This document shows, one piece after another, positions 8,302-15,881 of a stretch of 33,696 bases of DNA (positions within the stretch are counted from its first letter, which is position 1; each line of letters starts with the position of its first letter). The notes beneath the pieces were generated by a model, which was not told the DNA's origin, ran no database searches, and worked only from the letters and a program-made list of their open reading frames with translations. Source of the DNA: Kribbia dieselivorans NBRC 106261 (GTDB lineage: Bacteria; Actinomycetota; Actinomycetes; Actinomycetales; Dermatophilaceae); assembly GCF_001552435.1 (NCBI RefSeq), contig NZ_BCRE01000068.1:1-33696 (forward strand), read 5' to 3'. The position numbers and the translations under genes are program-made.

Positions 8302-9126
8302 TCAGCCCACCGTGGCGGCGGCGTACCGGGCGGCTGCGCGGTACACGTCGGTGATGTAGACGTCCGATTGGTTGTAGCTGAAGATCGCCGCGGTCCACCC
8401 CGATCCGGTGGTCAGATCGCCACCCGAGGCGCACAGATACCGACCGGCCGCCAAGGCCGCGTCGTTGACGTTGTTCGGGTCGGCTGCGCCATCACCGCTG
8501 GCATCCGTGCCCCACGTCGCCCACGTGCTCGGGATGAACTGCATCGGCCCGACGGCGTGATCCCACGTCGGATTGCCATGCCAGCGGGTCGAGTCCTCCG
8601 TCGCCCGGATCGCCGCCACGCCCTCGGACCCGTCCAACGCTGGGCCGAGGATACGTGGGCTGACCGTGCCGTTCGCGTCGGGAGCGCTGCCACCGCTGCG
8701 CCCATGGTCGGATTCGATCTCTCCGATGCCGGCCAGGGTCGGCCAACTTAGACGGCAGGCGGGGCGCTCGATCTGCACCTGAAGCGCGGCCCGACCATAG
8801 GCAGCCACGGCCACCTGGGGGATCCCCGTCTGGGCGGAGACGGTGTTCACCCACGCGGAGGACGGAGTGGGCAGCCCGTTCGTCACGGCTCCGGGCATGG
8901 CCTGCGCGGGCTTGGCGCGCAACTTCGCCACCTGCTTCGAACTCACGGACACGAGCGCGCCATTGGAGGTGGTCGATCGAGTGGTCACCGTCGTCTCGCG
9001 GGCGGTCATGGCCCACCCGGTCGCGGCCATGAGGGCGAACAGAACGGCCACACCCACGACACTCACGACGCGTGCGCGCCAGGAGAGTGCGTGGGTGTTG
9101 TCGGAGTTCGCCGAAGCCAAACGCAT
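8302..9126 (-). CDS. Membrane-anchored lytic murein transglycosylase (MltB/SLT-type)
   Basis: The 274-residue product has a short cytoplasmic N-terminus, one membrane segment at about residues 19-40, a Ser/Thr-rich linker and an extracytoplasmic transglycosylase domain from about residue 90. The family motif LAGIGEIESDHG contains the likely catalytic glutamate at E138, and GPMQFIPSTW at 193-202 is the second hallmark, followed by a DGAADPNNVNDAALAAGRYL segment like other actinobacterial members. Such enzymes cleave peptidoglycan between MurNAc and GlcNAc with 1,6-anhydro product formation. The ATG at 9126 lies nine bases after the pstB stop, so co-expression with the phosphate genes is likely; a link between wall remodelling and phosphate starvation is an inference. 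Confidence 0.85.
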   Translation of the reverse strand: MRLASANSDNTHALSWRARVVSVVGVAVLFALMAATGWAMTARETTVTTRSTTSNGALVSVSSKQVAKLRAKPAQAMPGAVTNGLPTPSSAWVNTVSAQTGIPQVAVAAYGRAALQVQIERPACRLSWPTLAGIGEIESDHGRSGGSAPDANGTVSPRILGPALDGSEGVAAIRATEDSTRWHGNPTWDHAVGPMQFIPSTWATWGTDASGDGAADPNNVNDAALAAGRYLCASGGDLTTGSGWTAAIFSYNQSDVYITDVYRAAARYAAATVG

Positions 9127-9135
9127 CCCCGTCGA

Positions 9136-10137
9136 TCAGCCGAAGCGGCCGTTGACGTAGTCGTACGTCCGCTCGTCCTGTGGGTTGCCGAACATCGTGT
9201 TCGTGTCACCGTGCTCGACGATGACGCCGGGGGTGCCCTGCGAGGCCAGGAAGAACGCACACTTGTCGGAGACGCGCGCGGCCTGCTGCATGTTGTGCGT
9301 CACGATGACGATGGTCACCTCGGAGGCGAGCTCGTGCATCGTGTCCTCGATGACGCGCGTCGACGTGGGGTCGAGCGCCGAACACGGCTCGTCCATGAGG
9401 AGGACGCGGGGCTTGATCGCCAGCGATCGGGCGATGCAGAGCCGCTGCTGCTGACCACCGGAGAGGCCACCCCCGGGAGCGTCGAGGCGGTCCTTGACCT
9501 CGTCCCAGAGTCCACCGCGCAGCAGGCAGTGCTCGACGAGATCGTCCTTCTCGGAGCGGGAGGCCTTGGTGCCGGTGAGCTTGAGGCCGGCCAGCACGTT
9601 GTCGCGGATGGACATGGCGGGGAAGGGGTTGGCCTTCTGGAACACCATGCCGATCTGGCGGCGGGCCTCGATGAGCTTCTTGTCGGGGGAGTAGATGTCC
9701 TCCCCGTCGAGGAGCACCTCACCAGACATCGCCGCGATCGGGACGAGTTCGTGCATGCGGTTGAGGATGCGCAGGAAGGTCGACTTGCCGCAGCCCGAGG
9801 GGCCGATCAGCGCGGTGATCTCACCGGCCTGCATGGTGAGGTTGACGCGGTCGAGGACCTTGCGCTTGCCGAACCAGGCCGAGACGTCGCGGCCCTCGAG
9901 GGTGGCGAGGTGGCCCTTCGGGGCCTGGGCACGCTCGATGCGCGGGTCAGCGGCGTTGGCGTCGCGAGCCTGGGAGACGACAGCGGGCACCTGCTCGGTG
10001 GCGTCGGGGTCATGGGTGGCCACCGGTGAGGTGGGCAGATCGGCCATGTCGTCGGCGTTGACCACCTGTGCGGCGATGGTCGACCCGTTGGCGGAGGCGT
10101 GTCGCGGCTGGAACACCTGCGTCTCGTCCGAGGTCAC
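9136..10137 (-). CDS. pstB: Phosphate ABC transporter ATP-binding protein PstB, with N-terminal extension
   Basis: PstB powers phosphate import through PstC-PstA. The ABC core starts near residue 76 and shows Walker [10 protein letters not shown] (112-120), the Q-loop [15 protein letters not shown], signature LSGGQQQRL (225-233), Walker B LLMDEP and [12 protein letters not shown], all typical of PstB. The product has 333 residues against about 250-260 for the family; the extra 75 are Ala/Asp/Thr-rich and probably disordered. The ATG at 10137 has AAGAG six bases upstream, which supports the long form. Unusually, pstB does not adjoin pstA: four genes separate them, and it follows a second pstS-like gene across a hairpin. 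The transglycosylase gene begins nine bases downstream. Confidence 0.95.
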   Translation of the reverse strand: MTSDETQVFQPRHASANGSTIAAQVVNADDMADLPTSPVATHDPDATEQVPAVVSQARDANAADPRIERAQAPKGHLATLEGRDVSAWFGKRKVLDRVNLTMQAGEITALIGPSGCGKSTFLRILNRMHELVPIAAMSGEVLLDGEDIYSPDKKLIEARRQIGMVFQKANPFPAMSIRDNVLAGLKLTGTKASRSEKDDLVEHCLLRGGLWDEVKDRLDAPGGGLSGGQQQRLCIARSLAIKPRVLLMDEPCSALDPTSTRVIEDTMHELASEVTIVIVTHNMQQAARVSDKCAFFLASQGTPGVIVEHGDTNTMFGNPQDERTYDYVNGRFG

Positions 10138-10227
10138 GGTGGCTCTTTCTAGGAAGCAGAAGCGGGGGATGGAGCACGAAGGCGGGGCCCGCGGTTGGCC
10201 CGGGGCACACCCGCGGTGACATACGCA

Positions 10228-10265
10228 GCGGGGTGGATTACCGCATCAAGGGTAACCCACCCCGC
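10228..10265 (-). terminator. 15-bp hairpin between the Ig-tailed pstS and pstB
   Basis: GCGGGGTGGATTACC at 10228-10242 pairs with GGTAACCCACCCCGC at 10251-10265, with one mismatch and an 8-base loop. There is no long T tract. It probably ends part of the upstream transcript or protects its 3' end, giving more binding protein than ATPase. Confidence 0.6.
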
Positions 10266-10308
10266 CACGGGTGCTGTTCAGCCGATCAGGTGAGCACGAG
10301 GCTCAGGT

Positions 10309-11886
10309 TCAGCGAACGGTGACCTTGACGGTCTTGGAGGTGGCCTTCACCGTGCTGGTGCCCAGGTAGCGGTAGTTGATGTAGTACGTGCCCTTGGACG
10401 TGAAGCGCGGGATGGTGACGGTGGCCTTGCCGGACTTCAGGGTGCGGGTGGCGCCGACGTAGCGGTAGGAGCCCTTCGAGCCCTTCTTGACGCGGGCGCG
10501 GACCTTGCCGGTGGCGCTCTTGCCGTTGTCCGTGCGCTTGACCGTGACGGTGGCCTTCGGGGTCTGCTTGCGGGTCAGGGTGGTGTCGGCCTGACGAACG
10601 GTCATGCGGGCGGTGGTGTACACCTTGACCGAGGCGCTGCGCGAGGTGGAGCCCTTGTAGTCCTCGTTGGCGACGTAGCGCGCGGTGTAGGACTTGGTGC
10701 CCGGGGTGACCTTGGACAGCGTCGTGGTGGCGGTGCCACGCGCGACGGAGACGGTCTTGACGACCTTGGTGCCCTGGCGGAACTGGACCTGGCCGGTCGG
10801 GACGGCGTCGGAGCCGGCCTTGACGGTGGCGGTCAACTTGACCTTGTTGGCGCCGGCGGTGGCCGCCTTCAGCGTGGTCGTGGTGTTGGCCGCAACCTTG
10901 ACGGCCTCGGAGACCTTGAGGTTGGTGACGGCCGCGACGGTGGGCTGGCCGCAGGAGCCGCCGTTGGCCGGGGTGGCGAGCTGGTCGAGACCGCCCTTGG
11001 CGATGGCGTCACGCGCCGCCGGGGAGCAGAGGAAGCCGTCCGAGCCGAAGATGCCGGCGAACTTGGTGGTGTCAGCGAGGCTGCGGACCACGTTGTAGAC
11101 GGCGCGCTGCGCGCTCCAGTCACCGTTGCGCTTGATGCCGCCCGGGACCTCGGCGTTGGCGAGGCGGGCGCGCCCGGCCGAGAACGGGGAGATGACGTTC
11201 GGCTGGTTGCGGATCGGCGCGGGGTCGTGCTCCTGCGCCTCCTTGACGGTGCTGCCGTAGACGACCTTGGTGCCGCCGTTGAGCTTGGTCAGCTCGCCCT
11301 CGAAGAAGGAGCGCGTGCCCGAACCCGGCTGCGGGATGAGCGCGGTGATCGTGCCGGGCTTGCCGCCGGGGAACTCGCTCCAGTCGGTCTTCGCGCCCGA
11401 GTAGATGGCGACCAGGTCGGCGCCCGTGAGGCCCGCCGGGGCGTTGGTGGTGCTGGCGGTGAACAGTTCCAGGATGTCGGCCGCGAACGGGATCTGCTGA
11501 AGACCGGCGTTGGTCTCGTCGGCGTTTAGCGACGAGGACGAACGCGCGTAGTCGAAGGCGGTGTTGTTGCCCGCGCCGTAGAGGGTCTTCTTGCCGTCGC
11601 CGGAGCCGTTCGGGCGCTTGACCTCGGTAGCGCCGGCGCGCGGGATGATCATGGCCGGGACATCGCCAACCTGGGCGTCCCAGGAGACGAGGCGGCCTTC
11701 GGTCTTGCCGTCGTTGTACACGTCGGCGGCGGCCTGCATGGACAGCATGGTCGTGTCGGACCCGCTGCCGACGATGTCGGTGGAGTTCGGGAGGAAGTTG
11801 GGCTCGGCGTTGGCCGGGGTGGCGAGCGCCACGGCGCCCAGACCAACCGCGATGGCCGCGCCGGAGGCGACGAGCTTGCGAGACAT
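10309..11886 (-). CDS. Secreted PstS-like substrate-binding protein with C-terminal Ig-like domains
   Basis: The 525-residue product has a signal peptide with cleavage at about ANA-EP (residue 27). The domain from about 28 to 310 is a periplasmic-binding-protein fold of the PstS superfamily, seen in DIVGSGSDTTMLSMQ, YARSSSSLN and a central IPQPGSGTRSFFEGEL, the counterpart of the phosphate-gripping GSGT loop. Two beta-rich domains follow: one Ig-like (VPTGQVQFRQGTKVVKTVSV, about 325-415) and a Lys/Thr-rich one to the end. There is no lipobox or C-terminal membrane segment, so it may be free or bound to the wall by its basic tail. The ATG at 11886 follows AGGAG by seven bases; the in-frame ATG at 11928 lies upstream within a palindrome and is rejected. 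A PHO box lies about 85 bases upstream. Confidence 0.8.
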   Translation of the reverse strand: MSRKLVASGAAIAVGLGAVALATPANAEPNFLPNSTDIVGSGSDTTMLSMQAAADVYNDGKTEGRLVSWDAQVGDVPAMIIPRAGATEVKRPNGSGDGKKTLYGAGNNTAFDYARSSSSLNADETNAGLQQIPFAADILELFTASTTNAPAGLTGADLVAIYSGAKTDWSEFPGGKPGTITALIPQPGSGTRSFFEGELTKLNGGTKVVYGSTVKEAQEHDPAPIRNQPNVISPFSAGRARLANAEVPGGIKRNGDWSAQRAVYNVVRSLADTTKFAGIFGSDGFLCSPAARDAIAKGGLDQLATPANGGSCGQPTVAAVTNLKVSEAVKVAANTTTTLKAATAGANKVKLTATVKAGSDAVPTGQVQFRQGTKVVKTVSVARGTATTTLSKVTPGTKSYTARYVANEDYKGSTSRSASVKVYTTARMTVRQADTTLTRKQTPKATVTVKRTDNGKSATGKVRARVKKGSKGSYRYVGATRTLKSGKATVTIPRFTSKGTYYINYRYLGTSTVKATSKTVKVTVR

Positions 11887-11913
11887 CGAGTCACTCCTGT
11901 GGAGACGAGAAAT

Positions 11914-11931
11914 CGTTTGGGATCCCAAACG
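11914..11931. promoter_or_regulatory. Perfect 18-bp palindrome upstream of the Ig-tailed pstS
   Basis: CGTTTGGGATCCCAAACG is a perfect palindrome ending 28 bases before the start codon, downstream of the PHO box. It may be an operator for an unknown repressor or a 5' leader hairpin. No second copy was noticed in the window. Confidence 0.55.
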
Positions 11932-11969
11932 CCCCCACCGTCATCCGCGAAGGTGCCATTTTGGTACTC

Positions 11970-12002
11970 ATCAGGTGAACTGCAGGTGACGAGCAGATGA
12001 CG
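11970..12002 (-). promoter_or_regulatory. PHO-box-like triple repeat for the Ig-tailed pstS
   Basis: On the minus strand three cores TCATCTG, TCACCTG and TCACCTG begin at 12000, 11989 and 11978, exactly 11 bases apart, the last within GTTCACCTGAT. This matches the 11-base direct-repeat units (GTTCACC plus four) bound by PhoP in Streptomyces. An AT-rich CAAAAT about eight bases further on is a possible -10. Confidence 0.7.
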
Positions 12003-12028
12003 AGTTGGTGCCGTGCCAGAACGAAAGT

Positions 12029-12067
12029 CGCCCCCGGCGCCGCTGTGGACCAGCAACACCGGGGGCG
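12029..12067 (-). terminator. Hairpin ending the pstC-to-sortase-like operon
   Basis: CGCCCCCGG and CCGGGGGCG form a 9-bp stem (12029-12037 with 12059-12067), and the loop can form a small GCTG/CAGC stem. On the minus strand it is followed by ACTTTCGTTCT. It lies 24 bases after the stop of the sortase-like gene and before the PHO box of the next gene, so it probably separates the two transcripts. Confidence 0.6.
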
Positions 12068-12090
12068 CATTCCTCATGCGTGGAAGGCGG

Positions 12091-13059
12091 CTACACCAGG
12101 TTGGGCAGCAGACGCACCAGCGTGTCGGTCGTCAACCAGGCCAGCAGCAGCGCCACCGGCGAGAGAACCACCCAGACCATGACGGTGTCGAAGCGGCGGG
12201 CGGCGATGACGATCACCGCCAGCAGACCGACCAGCAGCGCCAAGCACAGCGTCAGCAGCGGCAGCGCCCCCAGGTCACGACCCATCGCCTTCTCCGACTC
12301 GGGGACGAAGCTGACCCGTCCGCCGGGATCGGCGAAGACCTCTGACTTGCCCTTCCCCTTGGTGACGAGTTCGGCATCGACGTAGGCCGTGTCAGCCGGC
12401 GCCAACGCGGCCAGCCGCCCGGATCCCTCGGCGGTGACCAAGGTCAACCGAGCCTTCCCCTGCTCCAGCGGCTGGGGGAGGGGGTCGCCGGCGCGGCGCA
12501 CTCCCGAGACCTTGAACACGGCGTCACCGAGGGCGCTGGTCACCTCGATCCGGTCGCCCTTGGCCAGGGTCAAGGCCTTGCCGAACGGCGCTCCGTACGT
12601 GCTCGCCCGGCCGTACACCAACGAGACGCCCGGCTGGCCGGGCAGGGGAGTGTCGCGCCGGTGGCCTGGGGCGAGCATAGTCTCCGACGACGAGGAACCC
12701 TCGACGATGACCTGCTCGACCCCGATCGCCGGGATCTTCATCAGGGCCACGGCCGAGCCCGGCTCGATCTGTCCGCCGGTCGGAATCGTGGCCATGGCCA
12801 GCCCCTCCCGGAGGTCGGAGTAGAGCTCGTACTGGGCGCGGTTCTGGCTGATCGACCCCAGGAAGAGCATCTGGGCGAGCACCCACAACGTCACCAGCGC
12901 GATCATCAACGTTGCGCTGTTGAACGCCGTCAGACCGTCCCGGGGCGCGGGGGGAAGGGTGTCGTCATCGGCCGCGCTCGGCTGCACGATGGTTTCCTGC
13001 ACGGGGAGCGCCGGAGCCTTCTCCTCGTTCTCGTCCGGGCGGGTCAAGGTCGTCGTCAC
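12091..13059 (-). CDS. Membrane protein with sortase-like domain lacking the catalytic cysteine
   Basis: The 322-residue product has a cytoplasmic N-terminal tail, a membrane segment at about 48-70, an extracellular domain at about 95-235 and two C-terminal membrane segments (about 265-287 and 291-312). The extracellular domain reads as a sortase fold: APGHRRDTPLPGQPG with H133 in the position of the catalytic histidine, then LTLAKGDRIEV, VFKVSGVRR and LTLVTAEGSG. In sortases the last strand ends TLxTC; here codon 210 is GCC, alanine, so transpeptidation is not expected. R215 may match the conserved arginine. The GTG start overlaps the stop of the upstream PBP-like gene (GTGA), indicating translational coupling. 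Neither anchored neighbour carries an LPXTG signal. It may be a structural or ligand-binding partner of those proteins; the role is unknown. Confidence 0.7.
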   Translation of the reverse strand: MTTTLTRPDENEEKAPALPVQETIVQPSAADDDTLPPAPRDGLTAFNSATLMIALVTLWVLAQMLFLGSISQNRAQYELYSDLREGLAMATIPTGGQIEPGSAVALMKIPAIGVEQVIVEGSSSSETMLAPGHRRDTPLPGQPGVSLVYGRASTYGAPFGKALTLAKGDRIEVTSALGDAVFKVSGVRRAGDPLPQPLEQGKARLTLVTAEGSGRLAALAPADTAYVDAELVTKGKGKSEVFADPGGRVSFVPESEKAMGRDLGALPLLTLCLALLVGLLAVIVIAARRFDTVMVWVVLSPVALLLAWLTTDTLVRLLPNLV

Positions 13060-15875
13060 GACTGCCCCCCGAACCGGCGCAGGAGTTGACCGCCGCCGGC
13101 GAGCAGGGCGGCCGCCGGGCCGACGACGAGCAGCATCGGGACGAAGAACCGACCCAGCCAGGAGTTGACCTTGGCCGTCGGCGCCGTCTCCACCTTGCCG
13201 GAGGCGTTGGTCTTGGCCTCATTGGACGGAGCGTTCTTCTCGGTCCCGCCGGAGCCGTTCTCCGACGGTGTCGACCCACTTCCCCCGGCGTTGTTGGCCG
13301 AGCCGGATCCCCCACCGGGAACCTCTCCACCGGGGACGGTGTTGCCACCCGGGACCGTGTTTCCGCCGGGAACGGTGCCACCGCCGGGGTTGGAGCCACC
13401 CGGGGTCGTGCCGCCACCGCCGGGGTTGCCGCCTCCCGGGGTCGTGCCGCCCGTGTTGGACGTGGGTGCCTTCGCGCCCTTCTGGGCCTCGATCGCCGCG
13501 GCGGCGTCCTGGGCCGCCTTCCACAGCGGCGCGGTCGCTCCGGTCTTGGTCAGGGGCACGAAGCCCTCCGCGAGTTCGCCGTTGCCGGGACCCGGCTTCT
13601 GGCCTTCGCTCGTCGACACGCGGATGAACTCGGCGACCTTCTTCGCATCGGCCCTGTCCAGGCCAGTGGTCTTGGCCACCGTGTAGATGACCTGGGTGCC
13701 CGGGTAGGCGTCCTTGGCCTTGCGAACCTGCTCCTGGGTCCACGGGAAGGTGCCGAGGCGACCGTCGATCTTGGTGCCGAGCTTGACGGCGTTGAGCATG
13801 CCCTTCTCCGTCGGGCCGACGAAGGTGCGGCCGGCAGCCGACGTGAACTTGCCGGCCGGCTTCGCCGGGCCCGTCGTCTGGAGCGACGCCGTGCGCAGGC
13901 CGAACCGCTTGGCGTCGCCGAGGGCGGTCACACCCATGACGAAACGCGTCCCGACACCTTGTCGGTCGGTGCGTCCCAATTTCCACGGGTCGGTCGTGGT
14001 GGGCCGATCACACTTGGTGGCCGCCAAGGGCCAGCCGTCGAGCACGGCCTCGGCGATCTTGCGCATGTTCGTGACGGGCGCGGCGACGTTCGACAGGTAC
14101 GGGGAGGGGTTCTGCTGGAGGCACTCCTGCTGGGTCTCTGGGACCCAGGTGTCCAGCAGAGGCCATTCCGCGGTCGGCAGGGACATGCCCTTGTACGCCG
14201 GGTTGATGACCATGCCCCACGGGTCGGCCTTGCCCTCCATGAACGCCGTGGCCTCCGGGTCGGCCGCGATGTACTCGGTCAGGGCGCTGATCGTGTCCGA
14301 CGACTCCGACAGGGACATGAGGGTGGCCGCGGACTCGCGCGTGGTGGAGTCCAGGCCCGGGTTGAGTGCCCTGAACTCGGGATCCAGGTTGATCGACACC
14401 GGGTTTGTGCCGATGCCGGGGTGAGCGGTGCCCAGTCCGGACGCGGGGTAGGACGAGGTGAGCAACTTGGCGATCAGTCGCGCATTGAGCCGGAGGTTGG
14501 TGAACTCCCCGGTGTTGTGCGGCTTGTCGATCGCGTAGGCGATGGAGAACCCGGTGATGGCCGTCGGTGCGTAGGCCATCGGGGAGGTGGCGCCGGCCGC
14601 CGAGCGCTTGCGCGCCAGGAAGGCCGCCGGGGCCTCACCGTTGTCGACGAGGCGGTACGCGGCCGCGTCCGACATGCGGTTGTGCTGGAAGTTGAACCGC
14701 TTCTTGTTCAGGCAGTAGGCCGGGGTCCACTGGGTTGTGGTCTGGCCCATGAGTTCGGAACCGTAGAAGCCGGTGGGCGCCCGGGTGTCGAGCACGTCGC
14801 AGACGTCCGGCGGGAGACCGAAGCTCAGTGGCACGGAGAAGCGATTGCGCCAGTTCGACTCGGACCACCAGTACTTCGGTCCGACGGCCTGCTGGATGCC
14901 CTCGTTGTTGAAGTTGTTCGAGCCGGGTGCGAACCGACCCTGCTGCCGGCACTCGGTGCCGGCGGGGTCGTTGGAGTCGGTGCAGCTCAGCCCCATGATC
15001 GGGATGACGACCAGCGAGCACGCGGTGTTCTCGTTGCAGCCCAGCGACTCGTTCTCGACGTCGGTGCGGATCTCGAACTGCGCCTCGCCCTTGCCCGCGT
15101 CGGTCGTGAATCCATACTGCTCGGCCGGGGGGTAGGCCGAGTCGACCGCCGCCTCGGGGGGCATGCTCGTGGCATTGCAGGCCGCGAACTCCTTGCCCTT
15201 GGCGGACCGGAAGGGGGTCACGACACCGTTGTAGGTCGGGAGCTTCCAGTCCGGGCAGGTGACGTCCGCGCCGTTCTCCTTGCCGATGACCGGGAGTGCG
15301 GCGTTGGCCTTCCCACCCACGGTGTACTGGCTGTCGCGCAGCGACTTGGGAGCGTACAGGTCGTTGCGCCACACGGCGGTGCGATCGCCCTCGACCATCG
15401 ACCGCTGGATCCACGTCGAGGTCCAACAGGTCTCGGGGGAGAGACGCTTCTTGGGGTCCTTCGCGCCGTCGACGCCGCGACACTGCATGATGACGACCGG
15501 GTACTCCTGGGCCAGGCCGGAGGTGCCGAACGGGCTCGCGGCCCGGCCACCGCTGGGCGTGGCGCCGCTCCACGTCACCTGAACGCGCTCGCGACCGCGC
15601 AACTCCTTGGTCTTGTTGACCTTGACGGTGACATTGCGTGAGTCGACGACGTCGAGCTTGGTCCCGTTCTGGAACACGCGCTGGAGTTTCTTGGTCTTGG
15701 ACCACGCACCGCGATCAGCCGTCGTGCTCGTGGCCGCCTTGGGGGCGGCGACGACCGGGGCGGCCTGTGCCGCCGGGACGGTGTTTGGAATCACGGCCGG
15801 AGCTCCGACCACACCCCCCAACAGGAGGGCGACGCCGGCGATGGCCGCCGGCCGCGAAAGGACGAGGCGCTTCAT
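13056..15875 (-). CDS. Large secreted, membrane-anchored PBP/PstS-superfamily protein (939 aa)
   Basis: A signal peptide (about residues 1-39, ending AQAA) precedes a very large extracellular region and a single C-terminal membrane segment (about 907-930) ending LLRRFGGQS. The middle has a part that resembles a PstS-type binding fold: TAITGFSIAYAID, LRLNARLIAKLLTSSYP and INLDPEFRALNPG recall the PstS helix and IxxWNDPxIxxLNPG stretch. A second stretch, TFPWTQEQVRKAKDAYPG with VAEFIRV, may be a further lobe. Several cysteines in the first half suggest disulfides. A repetitive Gly/Pro linker (PGGGNPGGG and VPGGNT units, about 805-860) spans toward the membrane. It begins six bases after the membrane-anchored pstS and its stop overlaps the sortase-like gene. 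The ligand is unknown. Confidence 0.7.
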   Translation of the reverse strand: MKRLVLSRPAAIAGVALLLGGVVGAPAVIPNTVPAAQAAPVVAAPKAATSTTADRGAWSKTKKLQRVFQNGTKLDVVDSRNVTVKVNKTKELRGRERVQVTWSGATPSGGRAASPFGTSGLAQEYPVVIMQCRGVDGAKDPKKRLSPETCWTSTWIQRSMVEGDRTAVWRNDLYAPKSLRDSQYTVGGKANAALPVIGKENGADVTCPDWKLPTYNGVVTPFRSAKGKEFAACNATSMPPEAAVDSAYPPAEQYGFTTDAGKGEAQFEIRTDVENESLGCNENTACSLVVIPIMGLSCTDSNDPAGTECRQQGRFAPGSNNFNNEGIQQAVGPKYWWSESNWRNRFSVPLSFGLPPDVCDVLDTRAPTGFYGSELMGQTTTQWTPAYCLNKKRFNFQHNRMSDAAAYRLVDNGEAPAAFLARKRSAAGATSPMAYAPTAITGFSIAYAIDKPHNTGEFTNLRLNARLIAKLLTSSYPASGLGTAHPGIGTNPVSINLDPEFRALNPGLDSTTRESAATLMSLSESSDTISALTEYIAADPEATAFMEGKADPWGMVINPAYKGMSLPTAEWPLLDTWVPETQQECLQQNPSPYLSNVAAPVTNMRKIAEAVLDGWPLAATKCDRPTTTDPWKLGRTDRQGVGTRFVMGVTALGDAKRFGLRTASLQTTGPAKPAGKFTSAAGRTFVGPTEKGMLNAVKLGTKIDGRLGTFPWTQEQVRKAKDAYPGTQVIYTVAKTTGLDRADAKKVAEFIRVSTSEGQKPGPGNGELAEGFVPLTKTGATAPLWKAAQDAAAAIEAQKGAKAPTSNTGGTTPGGGNPGGGGTTPGGSNPGGGTVPGGNTVPGGNTVPGGEVPGGGSGSANNAGGSGSTPSENGSGGTEKNAPSNEAKTNASGKVETAPTAKVNSWLGRFFVPMLLVVGPAAALLAGGGQLLRRFGGQS
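13310..13450 (-). repeat. Low-complexity coding repeat (Gly/Pro linker)
   Basis: Short units coding PGGGN, PGGGT and VPGGNT repeat through this stretch of the 939-residue protein; a 15-base unit coding VPGGN is present in near-identical adjacent copies. Such repeats expand and contract easily, so linker length probably varies between strains. Confidence 0.7.
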
Positions 15876-15881
15876 GGTGGC

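Noticed and set aside
13086-15641. 851-codon plus-strand frame opposite the 939-residue PBP-like gene
   Set aside because: Low-complexity Arg/Gly/Val sequence with no recognisable motif; the minus strand has a signal peptide, stalk and anchor.
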